Below, in pieces: positions 7,979 through 16,064 of a stretch of 64,000 bases of DNA. Source of the DNA: Christensenella minuta. GTDB taxonomy: Bacteria > Bacillota > Clostridia > Christensenellales > Christensenellaceae. Made by a program: the position numbers and the translations under genes. Position 1 is the stretch's first letter, and each line of letters begins with the position of its first letter. A model generated the notes under the pieces. It worked only from the letters and a program-made list of their open reading frames with translations. It was not told the DNA's origin and ran no database searches. The stretch lies in contig NZ_CP029256.1 in the NCBI RefSeq assembly GCF_003628755.1, positions 1,445,585 to 1,509,584 on the forward strand, written 5' to 3'.

Positions 7979-8402
7979 TCACTTCCTCTCTATAATCTTT
8001 TTGAGTTTTTCTAGTGTGCTTGCCCTGCGCTTCGTGACCGTGCGACGCATAAGGCTTAACAGTTTCCCAATTTCTCGGTCGGTCATATCGAGGAAATAGA
8101 ACAACAAAATAATGTTGCGCTTATCCTCTGGCAAGGCGTTCAGTGCGGCGGCTATTACTTCATCGGTTATCTTGATTTCATTTCCCAAAACGGAAAACAC
8201 ATATTCATCAAGCGCATACTCATCATAAGCCGTTAAAGCCGCAATCTGTTCAAGCTCCTGTTCGGATAGCATTTCTAAAGATATTTCGCGGTCACGCTTT
8301 CTTTTCAAGATAATAGTTGCGTGCTTCATTGCGAATTACTTTTTTGCAGTAGCTATCAAACTGTCCTTGAATCCGCGCCCTGTCGCTGGATTGAGGGTTC
8401 AG
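7979..8402 (-). pseudogene. Sigma-70-like factor (Tn916 Orf7-like), frameshifted
   Basis: The C-terminal part from an internal ATG at 8329 is open for 116 residues and contains region 4 (LPEDKRNIILLFYFLDMTDREIGKLL). The family N-terminus (QFDSYCKKVIRNEARNYYLEKK) is visible upstream in another frame and meets the main frame at RDREISLE near 8292. One extra G there breaks the gene. The position of the expected ATG, eight bases after AAGGGGGTGAT, reads CTG (8400-8402). IS110 copy 1 begins 16 bases upstream and separates the gene from its promoter. Confidence 0.75.
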
Positions 8403-8439
8403 AAGATCACCCCCTTTCTACTACAATAATTTATGGATA

Positions 8440-8660
8440 GGATATGGCAGCCAGCCATACGCCTTTCCATCCCATAGTCTAAGCTACAATAAGGGGAGTA
8501 ATTGGTCTGACGACTCCTTTCTTGGGTCTACACGCCCGTACGTGAGACAGTCAGCCATCCTCTTGTTGCAGCGTTCGTTTTGCAGGTAGAGCCACCACTC
8601 GTGCGTTCGTGTCACTCAGTAGATTGAATAGGCAATGGGTAAGAGATGGGCACCGATTAC
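8440..8660 (+). ncRNA. Bridge RNA of IS110 copy 1 (predicted)
   Basis: A 5' stem-loop (TATGG/CCATA, about 8444-8460) is followed by two guide loops. Target loop: stem CTGAC (8507-8511)/GTCAG (8550-8554), inner stem GGG/CCC, with CTCCTTTCT (8514-8522) on the 5' side and ACGTGAG (8540-8546) on the 3' side. Donor loop: outer stem CATCcTCTT and TTGC (8557-8569) with GCAA and AAGAGATG, holding TTTGCAGGT (8579-8587), identical to the element right end, and AGTAG (8618-8622), complementary to core plus left end. The limits of the RNA are estimated. Confidence 0.75.
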
Positions 8661-8685
8661 AATACATCAATCAGGAGGAATACTT

Positions 8686-9897
8686 ATGAACGCTGTCGGT
8701 ATCGACATTTCCAAAGGCAAGTGCATGGTTGCTATCCTGCGTCCCTTCGGTGAGGTGGTTGCTTCACCTTTTGAAATTCAGCACACCGCTCATGAACTCA
8801 GACGTTTGGTTGAACGTCTGAAAAGTTTGGACGGTGAAACCCGCATTGTTATGGAGCATACTGGCAATTACTATCTGCCTGTCGCCAGGCATCTGCACGA
8901 AGCCGGCCTCTATGTGTCCGTTGTCAATGCTATTCTTGTACATGACTACGGTCAAAATTCCCTTAGACGGGTCAAAACGGACAAGATAGATGCTGTTAAA
9001 ATCGCCAGCTATGCTCTAAGCCATTGGCTTGATCTTCCGCAATATGCGCCGGAAGAAGACGTTCGCCACATGCTTAAAACCTGCGCCCGCCAGTGCAACC
9101 AGTACGTTAAGCAGAGTGTTATGCTTAAAAATAGCCTCATCGCTTTGCTTGACCAAACCTTTCCGAGTGTCAACATGCTGTTCTCCAGCCCGCCCCGCAA
9201 GGGGGACGGTCACGAAAAATGGATTGACTTCGTGGGTAAATTTTGGCATTTTGAATGCGTCAACAGCCTTTCCAAAAACGTTTTTACCCAGCGCTATCAA
9301 AAATGGTGCAAAAGAACAGGTTACAACTTTCTTTCCACTAAGGCCGCTGCCATCTACGATTTCGCCTGCATACAAGTCAGTACACTGCCTCGAAGCACCT
9401 TTGCCAAACAGCTTATTACTCAAGCTGTGTCGCAGCTTAACTCCCTATCGGAAACGCTGGCTCTGATTCGGCAGCAGATGCTTTCCCTTGCCTCCGGCTT
9501 GCCGGAATTTCCTGTTGTCATGGCTATGCAAGGGGTCGGCAATGTGTTAGGACCTCAACTCATGGCTGAAATTGGCGATGTGCGACGTTTCAACCGTAAG
9601 CAGTCGCTGGTTGCTTTTGCCGGTATCGACGCACCGCCTTTCCAGTCCGGCGCCTTTGAAGCACAGAGTACCGGCATTTCCAAACGAGGTTCTTCCTCAC
9701 TCAGAAAGACGCTTTTTCAGGTCATGGACTGCCTGCTCAAACACGCGCCCTCTCATGATGCTGTATTCCAATATCTTGACAAAAAACGCGGCGAGGGTAA
9801 GCATTATTACGTCTACATGATGGCAGGAGCCAACAAGTTCCTGCGTATCTACTACGCACGGGTTAAGGAGCATCTAGGCAGTTTGGCGGTTCAGTAG
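8686..9897 (+). CDS. IS110-family transposase, copy 1
   Basis: 403 residues. The N-terminal RuvC-like DEDD domain shows GIDISKG (Asp), MEHTGNYY (Glu) and TDKIDAVKIA (Asp). The C-terminal transposase_20 domain has MQGVGNVLGPQL and FAGIDAPPFQSG, with the conserved serine region RGSSSLRKTLF. ATG at 8686 follows AGGAGG. IS110 recombinases use an RNA encoded in the 5' region to choose sites. Confidence 0.96.
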   Translation: MNAVGIDISKGKCMVAILRPFGEVVASPFEIQHTAHELRRLVERLKSLDGETRIVMEHTGNYYLPVARHLHEAGLYVSVVNAILVHDYGQNSLRRVKTDKIDAVKIASYALSHWLDLPQYAPEEDVRHMLKTCARQCNQYVKQSVMLKNSLIALLDQTFPSVNMLFSSPPRKGDGHEKWIDFVGKFWHFECVNSLSKNVFTQRYQKWCKRTGYNFLSTKAAAIYDFACIQVSTLPRSTFAKQLITQAVSQLNSLSETLALIRQQMLSLASGLPEFPVVMAMQGVGNVLGPQLMAEIGDVRRFNRKQSLVAFAGIDAPPFQSGAFEAQSTGISKRGSSSLRKTLFQVMDCLLKHAPSHDAVFQYLDKKRGEGKHYYVYMMAGANKFLRIYYARVKEHLGSLAVQ

Positions 9898-10014
9898 CCC
9901 ACATATTCTTTTTGCTTGGCTTACCAGCTTATTTCAGGGTGGTTTTATTTGATGTTCCATTTTTTACCTTTCATTTTTTATTCATTTCCGGCTTGACTTT
10001 TCTTTGCAGGTCTC

Positions 10015-10477
10015 GCGTCCGCAAGGGCGGTGAAATATCCCCTTTCACTTACTAGCACAATTTGAAAATGGAAAAAGGAACCATTTTTCAAAAAAAGTTG
10101 AAAAATTTTTTGAGAACCATAAAAAAAGACGATTGTATTAAATACAACCGCTGCTTTCGTTGTTGTGATTACAAAGGTGTTATGAATTTGCCCGATGCAG
10201 TTTGCTACCCCGTCACGCGATAGCAAACGATGCTAAAATTATACGGATTTCTCATAAGCCGCACCCACACCGACCACTTAAAACAGCTATGCAACTGTTC
10301 ATTAAATCATTTAATAGATTTCCAATTATCTCGTTAGATGTTCTTATATGCCGGTATAGCCCTTAACTTCGGGCTTTTCCGGCATTTTTCCTATCGGAAG
10401 AACCTCACAAACATTCTTATTACCCCTCATGTTTTCGTTCTCAAACGTAGTACAAACAGTAGTACATTCTGCGTATC
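10015..10477. other. Intergenic region between IS110 copy 1 and the second int
   Basis: AT-rich, no gene. The first 200 bases resemble the upstream region of an Orf7-type sigma gene (as at 13148-13300) and are probably the original 5' region of the broken sigma gene. A hairpin ATGCCGG/CCGGCAT with T-tail at 10348-10389 is a plus-strand terminator. GTAGTACA is repeated at 10448-10467 and could be Int arm sites (weak). Confidence 0.4.
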
Positions 10478-11755
10478 TTATGCGGCCTTGGATTCCTGGG
10501 CGCTCTCTGACGCAGGCTGCGCGTTGACTGCGGCGGCGGTCTGTGACTTGGCTTGCAGCCGTTCCATTTCCTCCTGTGCGGAATGGAACGTGGCGTGGGC
10601 GTAATAGTTCAGCGTCATAACGATATTGGAATGCCCCATAATGTACTGCAATGCCTTGGGGTTCATGCCCGCATTTGCCATTCTGGTACAGAATGTATGC
10701 CGCATGGTGTGTGGCGTCATGACCTCCGGCAGCGGTTCCGCATGGAACTTGTTGAACTTCTTGGCAAGGCCCTGAAACATGGAATCATAGTTGACAGCCG
10801 CTTTCGGCAGTCCGTCCCGATTTAAGAACAGGAATCCCTTATACCCGTCCACCACAACGCCTTTGCCGTCCTTTCGCCTGTGCAACACACGCTGAAATGC
10901 TTTGTAGGCCGCTGCGCTCATAGGCACCTGGCGATAACCGCTGTCTGTCTTTGGCGCTTCGATGTAGTAGCCGTCCTCGGTGCTTCTCAAAAGCTGGTGG
11001 TCTACATTCACAAACCGCTTGTCAAAATTCAGGTCGGCAGGCGTCAGGCCGCAGAGTTCGGAAACGCGAAGTCCGGTTTCCAGCAGAATCAATACCTCGT
11101 CATAATACTTGGCATAAACGGGGTCACTCTGCATGAAGCCCAAAAGCTCCTTTTCCTGTGCAGGGGTAAGCGGCACCTTTGGTACGGTATCGTCGTTGAT
11201 AACCTCATTGATCTGGAAGTCAAAGGGATTCTTGCGGAGGCAATCGTCCTGTACGGCCATGTGAAAAATGGCTTTCAGGGAACGCTTGCCGTTGCAGATG
11301 GTATGATAGGCCACGCCCTTTTCCTGCATACGCAAGGCCCATTCTTTGGCGTCAGACAGCTTCACGCTGTCGATGCTGGCCCCTCCGATTTTATCCTCGG
11401 ACAGAAGTTTCATTAACTGCTGGCGGCTCTTATGGGTTCCCCGTTTCACATTGCCCCGCTGCCGGATATACTTTTCATATAGCTGGCACACGGTCATTTT
11501 CTTACCGATGGTGTCAATCCCATCGTCAAGGTCTTTTTGTATCTGCTTGATTTTCTCACGCAGAGAAATATCCGGGCGTTTTCCGGCAGGGATTTTGTCC
11601 GTAGGGACTAACTTCCATGAGTACACAAACTTCGGTTCTCCAAAGGTATCCGTATATTTGTAGGCGTATCTTCCGTCTGTTCGCTGGCTCTCTCCAGATT
11701 TCAAAAGGCGGCCTTTGCTGTCCCGCCTTTTTTCATCTCGTTCTTTTTTTGACAT
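10478..11755 (-). CDS. int: Tn916-family tyrosine integrase (second int)
   Basis: 425 residues. An N-terminal arm domain (residues 1-60, including YAYKYTDTFGEPKFVYSW), core-binding domain (about 86-180) and catalytic domain with R230 (ETGLRVSE), H349 and R352 (HTMRH), H375 (MGHSN) and the Tyr nucleophile in LNYYAHA (384/385). This is the Tn916 Int architecture, extended by an Ala-rich tail. It marks a second element or module inside the ICE. Confidence 0.94.
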   Translation of the reverse strand: MSKKERDEKRRDSKGRLLKSGESQRTDGRYAYKYTDTFGEPKFVYSWKLVPTDKIPAGKRPDISLREKIKQIQKDLDDGIDTIGKKMTVCQLYEKYIRQRGNVKRGTHKSRQQLMKLLSEDKIGGASIDSVKLSDAKEWALRMQEKGVAYHTICNGKRSLKAIFHMAVQDDCLRKNPFDFQINEVINDDTVPKVPLTPAQEKELLGFMQSDPVYAKYYDEVLILLETGLRVSELCGLTPADLNFDKRFVNVDHQLLRSTEDGYYIEAPKTDSGYRQVPMSAAAYKAFQRVLHRRKDGKGVVVDGYKGFLFLNRDGLPKAAVNYDSMFQGLAKKFNKFHAEPLPEVMTPHTMRHTFCTRMANAGMNPKALQYIMGHSNIVMTLNYYAHATFHSAQEEMERLQAKSQTAAAVNAQPASESAQESKAA

Positions 11756-11834
11756 TTCGTCATGCTCCTTTCCATGACGGAAAGAGCCTTGACACGCTTT
11801 AAGAGTATTATAGCATAGTCAAGGCTCTTTTTCA

Positions 11835-12038
11835 CTAGATTGTGTCAAGAGAATCAATGATTTTTTCAAATTTTTGCCGTTTGATCTGGATGCGGTTGCC
11901 GTTCAAAATCACCCAGCCAGCGGATGGGTTTTCCTCGGCAAGCCGACGCAGTTTGTTTTCTCCAATGCGAAAATATTTCGACGCTTCCTCAATGGTAAGC
12001 GTATACTTTTCCCAAATAGGCACATCGTTATTACTCAT
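11835..12038 (-). CDS. xis: Tn916-type excisionase
   Basis: 67 residues: [22 protein letters not shown] (HTH) and a wing with [20 protein letters not shown]. Very close to Tn916-family Xis in length and pattern. It is 79 bases upstream of the second int in the same direction. Confidence 0.93.
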   Translation of the reverse strand: MSNNDVPIWEKYTLTIEEASKYFRIGENKLRRLAEENPSAGWVILNGNRIQIKRQKFEKIIDSLDTI

Positions 12039-12108
12039 AATATGGCCTCCTTCTGTTCAAAGCAAAGGTTCCTTGTAAATGTGGGCAAAACACGGACGGC
12101 TGGCGGCC

Positions 12109-12407
12109 CAGCTCCACGGGCTTTTCACCCCCGTGTGGTTCTCACACGGCCCTACCCATTGCCTGTGACGCTTTTAACGCTCGGACTGTGGCTGTAAGGG
12201 AGTATCATTGTCCTGCCTGCACGTCATCGCCCATAAGCAGCTACGCTTATTTTGCGGCTGGGTGGTTGTCGCTCCGCTGTTTTCGTAGAAACCAGCATCA
12301 TGGCGCACCCGCCGTCCGGCTCGGTGTAGACAGAATGTGTCCGTATGCCCTATGACGCGCCGCCATTGTCCTGCGGGCGTATTTGTCAAGGTACATACAT
12401 CAGCCAC
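12109..12407 (-). ncRNA. Structured non-coding block between HTH gene and xis (copy B)
   Basis: Colinear with copy A. CAGCTCCAC (12109-12117) faces GTGGCTG (12188-12194). The enclosed hairpin is CCGTGTG/CACACGG with the same GTTCT loop (12131-12149). The second hairpin is ATAAGC/GCTTAT (12233-12250). Every changed stem base keeps pairing relative to copy A. GGGAGTATCATT, CATGGCGCACC and a distal TTTGTCAA are also shared. An open frame at 12174-12407 has no counterpart in copy A, so I do not call a protein. Confidence 0.6.
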
Positions 12408-12467
12408 CGAGCCGGCGGAAATGCGGAAAGAGAGTAATAAGACATTTCCGTTACCGTGGCCGGGTCG

Positions 12468-12707
12468 TTACTTCAAGGCAACGATGATGGAATGAATGAG
12501 CTTGATTTCCAAACGGTGCTTCATATACTCGTCCACGCACACATAGGGGATGCCGTTGCTGTCATACAAGGTGCGGATGCAGAGCTTGTTTATGTAGTCC
12601 TCATAGTACCGCAGCACTTGCTCCATAGTCATTGCATCCCCAGCGTGGGCAGCTTCCATCACCGAAAGGGGAAGAAGCTCTCTGCCGTTGAATGTAGGTT
12701 CCTTCAT
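12468..12707 (-). CDS. Helix-turn-helix regulator (Tn916 Orf8-like)
   Basis: 79 residues: LLPLSVMEAAHAGDAMTMEQVLRYYEDYINKL and IPYVCVDEYMKHRLEIKLI. Same family as 7738-7971 and 46690-46902. It overlaps the sigma stop by four bases (ATGA), so it is coupled to the sigma gene. Confidence 0.88.
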   Translation of the reverse strand: MKEPTFNGRELLPLSVMEAAHAGDAMTMEQVLRYYEDYINKLCIRTLYDSNGIPYVCVDEYMKHRLEIKLIHSIIVALK

Positions 12708-13147
12708 CCGCGTTTACCTCCCTCTGGCATGAACGCCATCAATTTCATACGCAACTGTTTCAGGGTCCTTGTCCTGTGACGCTGTACGGCGCTGCGGGAC
12801 ATTCCCATGAGGCTGCCGATTTCTCCGTCTGCCAAATCCAGAACACAGTGCAAAATCAAAATGCTTTGTTCCTGTTCCGGCAGGCTGGCGAACGCCTCGG
12901 CTACAAGCTCGTTGTCGATCAGCAGGTCATACCCATACGACGAAAAAACGTAGCTGTCGCTGGGGTAATCATCCACGACTGAGAGCTTGTCCATTTCCTC
13001 TTGTGTCAGAGCATCCAGCGACTTTTCACGTTCGCGGCGATGCGCCATCTCCGACCAGTAGCTTTTAGCCTCATTGCGGAGTACCGCTTTGCAGAAAGCA
13101 TCATAGCGGTGCCGCAGGATAAAATCATTGCGGGGGATCGTTTCCAT
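12704..13147 (-). CDS. Sigma-70-like regulatory factor (Tn916 Orf7-like)
   Basis: 147 residues from ATG 13147, which follows AAGGGGGTGAA. N-terminal RHRYDAFCKAVLRNEAKSY matches the family. C-terminal region 4 is LPEQEQSILILHCVLDLADGEIGSLMGMSRSAVQRHRTRTLKQL. In Tn916, Orf7/Orf8 control transcription into xis-int and transfer genes. This is an intact homologue of the broken sigma at 7979-8402. Confidence 0.9.
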   Translation of the reverse strand: METIPRNDFILRHRYDAFCKAVLRNEAKSYWSEMAHRREREKSLDALTQEEMDKLSVVDDYPSDSYVFSSYGYDLLIDNELVAEAFASLPEQEQSILILHCVLDLADGEIGSLMGMSRSAVQRHRTRTLKQLRMKLMAFMPEGGKRG

Positions 13148-13302
13148 CTTTTCACCCCCTTTCTGTGGGGGATTTCGGTGGTTTTCTCCCTTTCCGCCAA
13201 AGTTACTGTTGAAAGGCCTCCAGCTACCCGCCAAACACCACTTTTTTAAAAAAATTTTGAAAAAGTGTTTGACCGATAGAGCGGGCCGAAGGAAATAACA
13301 AA

Positions 13303-13338
13303 ATTCGCCCGGAAGGGCATAAACCCTCCGGGCGAACA
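13303..13338 (-). terminator. Terminator upstream of the Orf7-like gene
   Basis: TTCGCCCGG..GGG / CCC.CCGGGCGAA hairpin followed by TTTTGTT on the minus strand. It separates the int2 module from the cargo genes on its right. Confidence 0.8.
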
Positions 13339-13373
13339 AAAAAATAGTATGATATTTTATTGCATACGCAAAT

Positions 13374-13466
13374 TCATGGTTCCGGCCACATTTCCCACGG
13401 GCCGGGGGATGTTTTTTTTAACGGTGTTACTCCCATTTCCGTTGGTCGATATCCCGTTCTACACAT
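13374..13466 (-). CDS. Possible 30-residue peptide
   Basis: ATG at 13466 preceded by CAGGAGGGAGCC; the peptide starts MCRTGYRPTEMG and is rich in Pro, Trp and Glu. It lies in the 13339-13735 interval, which otherwise holds no recognisable gene. A good ribosome-binding site is the only support. Confidence 0.35.
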   Translation of the reverse strand: MCRTGYRPTEMGVTPLKKTSPGPWEMWPEP

Positions 13467-13735
13467 GACGGCTCCCTCCTGAAACCGCCAATGGGATCAG
13501 CGTTAGGGGGAATTGCTCCCATCCAATACCTTACGAACCGCGGTGTGGTTGCTCGGGGCGATCCGGCTGATGTAATGACGGCCTGATTGCGCAACGTTCC
13601 TTTGGTTTGATGTTCCATCTTTCACTTTCTCCATTTTTTTAGAAAATAACTTCGATACAAAATCCAAGGACAACAAACAGTAAAATGCTGATAATCGTTC
13701 CAACTCTCGTCATGATCTGATACTTTGTAAACTTC

Positions 13736-14773
13736 TTATTTCGCACAAATGTAATCCCTCGCATTCTCAATAAATGTATCTAATATCAATTCGCAATCTG
13801 TAAACTTGTATTGTCTTGCACTTTCTATATCTTGATTTAAGAAAATAAAACCGATGCATTTATCGTAGGTTCCAAGATAATCAAAAACAGATTGTATGTA
13901 TTCATTGCGAACTTCATCACTGGTGCTATGCTCCGCGATCTCTCCAAAAATAATTGGCTTATTATATGCTTCCAAATAGTCTCTTTGACCTTCATTTTCA
14001 TAGAATTGCTGAAAACTCTCACGGGAATCCAATGTGTTATTCAATGTCAATCCGACATAATCAACATACTCATCACCTGGATAATATTTCGTTGTGTATT
14101 CGTCTGCCCTGTTGGGAGACCATACCCACTTAACATTGGGAGCATATTCCCTACCCAAGTTCACAATGTGAACCCAAGCGTTTACATATGCGTGAGCATC
14201 ATCTGTTTGCCAACTGTACCAACCAGATTTGTAAGAGGGCCTCATTTCCATTTCATGCGCTAATCGAACAAAAAGTTCTGTATTGGCTCTGTTATCCGAA
14301 GAGAGTTTCTTAAAATATTCAATAATTAAATCATCATAATACCCGTCAGAAACCAATTTTAAGTCCCAGTCGGTAGGCTGCAAAGTGATAAACGCTATAT
14401 ATTTATTGTCGTCTAAACATAAAGAAATCTTGTAATCACTTGTCTGATCAAAACGATCAAACCAAGCTAAAGTATTGATGCTGTCAGCTAAAACATCAGT
14501 CTCTTCGGGGCCTTGAACATAAACGCCCAAATATCTTTGTCCCTCTGTAATAGGATAATATTCAGACTCGACAACTGAGGATTCTGTTACAATAGATTCC
14601 GTAGTTGGTTCTTCCAGTGTAGCTTGACTATTACTCGGAGCCTCAATAGACGCAATGCTGTCAGAGCCATCGGCCTTCTCGGTATCGACAGGCTGTTCGT
14701 TGCAACCAACCCATAATATAAATATAGCAGCCGCGAATATACAAATGCAATTAAGGAACTTCCGCTTTATCAT
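13736..14773 (-). CDS. GH26-like glycoside hydrolase lipoprotein
   Basis: 345 residues. Lipobox WVGC with Cys24, then a Ser/Thr/Glu-rich linker (25-75). The catalytic barrel shows RLAHEMEMRP with candidate acid/base Glu174, SGWYSW, WVWSPNRAD, and KPIIFGEIAEHS with candidate nucleophile Glu278. These match the GH26 pattern. It is probably anchored outside the membrane and trims a polysaccharide. It overlaps the glycosyltransferase gene by 23 bases, implying one operon. Base composition is more AT-rich than neighbouring transfer genes. Substrate unknown. Confidence 0.8.
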   Translation of the reverse strand: MIKRKFLNCICIFAAAIFILWVGCNEQPVDTEKADGSDSIASIEAPSNSQATLEEPTTESIVTESSVVESEYYPITEGQRYLGVYVQGPEETDVLADSINTLAWFDRFDQTSDYKISLCLDDNKYIAFITLQPTDWDLKLVSDGYYDDLIIEYFKKLSSDNRANTELFVRLAHEMEMRPSYKSGWYSWQTDDAHAYVNAWVHIVNLGREYAPNVKWVWSPNRADEYTTKYYPGDEYVDYVGLTLNNTLDSRESFQQFYENEGQRDYLEAYNKPIIFGEIAEHSTSDEVRNEYIQSVFDYLGTYDKCIGFIFLNQDIESARQYKFTDCELILDTFIENARDYICAK

Positions 14774-16052
14774 TGTCCTCCTCCAATTTCCGGGTGCCCC
14801 ATTCCATATCGTCAGAGCAGAGCATAAGGCCTAGCAATCGGATAGGAACCATGACAACAGTTAAAACAAGGATGAATACTGGAAGCAGTAATGTATAATA
14901 CCACTTCACACTTCTCATAACCTTAATATTTCGTGAACCAAAACTAATGATACAACCAAGAAGAATAAAGAGAATGATCTGCCACCATGGAGCGGTATAT
15001 GCCAATGTTGGAATCGCGCAGCCAAGTATATTTAACACCTTGCAAATTATAGTATTGGCATAAACGCTAACCAGCATCATCGGACTAATCATATCTGACC
15101 AGTAAATAAAGCACATCAGCTTGGCGTTTTTTAACATCCAAGGAGTCATTCTCAGATTGTTATACTGTGAACCTTCCGACCATCTTAACTGCTGCCTGAT
15201 AAATTTTTTCCATTCGGTGGGCGCATCTGTATAAATTACTGAGGTGTCTTGCATAACTGTTTTGTACCCCTTTCGGAGCGTCAGGTTTGTGAGGCTTCTG
15301 TCATCGGATACTTCTTTGTGAAATCCCATGAATGTCTCATTCATAAAGTCATACATCACATCTATCAAAATCTGAGTACGGAAAGCAATTGTCCTGCCGG
15401 GAAGGCAGCCCACTTTGCCTGTAACGCTCATTGCTTTCATCGTTCCTTCAGCTCTGATCTCTTCAAGCAAATTTGCAAACATGGTTACGAGTTTGCGGTC
15501 AGGATCAAGTATTTTCTGTCTGGTTGTAACACCGCCAATTTTTTGATCACAAGCAAAAGGCTTCAGCAACTCGGACAAAGTATCCTCTGTCCATACCGTA
15601 TCACTATCCACAAGCACTGTTATATCGGAATTCGGATTAATGTGCTCCATTGCCACACGGATCCCATTTCTCTTACCGGCAACAGGTGTATAATAATGCT
15701 GAACAGGAGTAAAGCCAATTGGTAAATTCCTGTTGAAATCTACACACAGGTTTTCAAGCCCCTCGTTTTTTGGCCCATTAATGACAACTATAATCTCAGA
15801 CGGATTCTGGCGTGCTATTTTCATCAGAACACTATAAAATAGATCTAATGGTTCGTCAACGACTGGGAGCAGCACCGATGTAAAATAATTTATTTCTTTA
15901 TCTTCATAATCATATGGCTTATATCGAATAGCATGGAAAAATACTATTCCCCATCGAATGAAAATGAATGCGAAGAAAAACATAAAGAGGTGAAGGTTAT
16001 GAGTTTTGATATAATCCTCGACCATCAAGAAAAATGTGTACATTACAATCAC
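14751..16052 (-). CDS. Processive family 2 glycosyltransferase (hyaluronan/cellulose-synthase type)
   Basis: 433 residues. One N-terminal membrane segment (20-40), a cytosolic GT-A domain with VVINGPKN, DSD at 149-151, CLPGRTIAF, SDDRSLTN and the processivity motif QQLRW (287-291), then several C-terminal membrane helices (about 310-415). Such enzymes polymerise and export a polysaccharide. With UDP-glucose dehydrogenase next door the likely donor is UDP-glucuronate, as in hyaluronan synthase. The product is inferred only. Confidence 0.88.
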   Translation of the reverse strand: MIVMYTFFLMVEDYIKTHNLHLFMFFFAFIFIRWGIVFFHAIRYKPYDYEDKEINYFTSVLLPVVDEPLDLFYSVLMKIARQNPSEIIVVINGPKNEGLENLCVDFNRNLPIGFTPVQHYYTPVAGKRNGIRVAMEHINPNSDITVLVDSDTVWTEDTLSELLKPFACDQKIGGVTTRQKILDPDRKLVTMFANLLEEIRAEGTMKAMSVTGKVGCLPGRTIAFRTQILIDVMYDFMNETFMGFHKEVSDDRSLTNLTLRKGYKTVMQDTSVIYTDAPTEWKKFIRQQLRWSEGSQYNNLRMTPWMLKNAKLMCFIYWSDMISPMMLVSVYANTIICKVLNILGCAIPTLAYTAPWWQIILFILLGCIISFGSRNIKVMRSVKWYYTLLLPVFILVLTVVMVPIRLLGLMLCSDDMEWGTRKLEEDNDKAEVP

Positions 16053-16064
16053 CGCCTCGCCGGG

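Larger units (their letters stand above)
8419..10014 (+). mobile_element. IS110-family insertion sequence, copy 1 (1596 bp)
   Basis: Ends were set by comparison with copy 2 (22258-23853, inverted). The two are alignable over 1596 bp and diverge outside; one difference noticed is a synonymous T/C at about 9131. A 267-bp 5' non-coding region with a bridge-RNA architecture precedes a DEDD transposase. No flanking target duplication beyond a possible CT core, as expected for IS110. It sits just upstream of the ribosome-binding site of the sigma gene. Confidence 0.93.

Noticed and set aside
12174-12407. 77-residue minus-strand frame in non-coding block B
   Set aside because: The matching block A does not keep this frame, while hairpins are preserved, so RNA structure is the better explanation.
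13427-13703. Two open frames of 63 and 66 residues on the minus strand before the GH26 gene
   Set aside because: They overlap in different frames, without recognisable domains; only the 30-residue frame has a strong ribosome-binding site.
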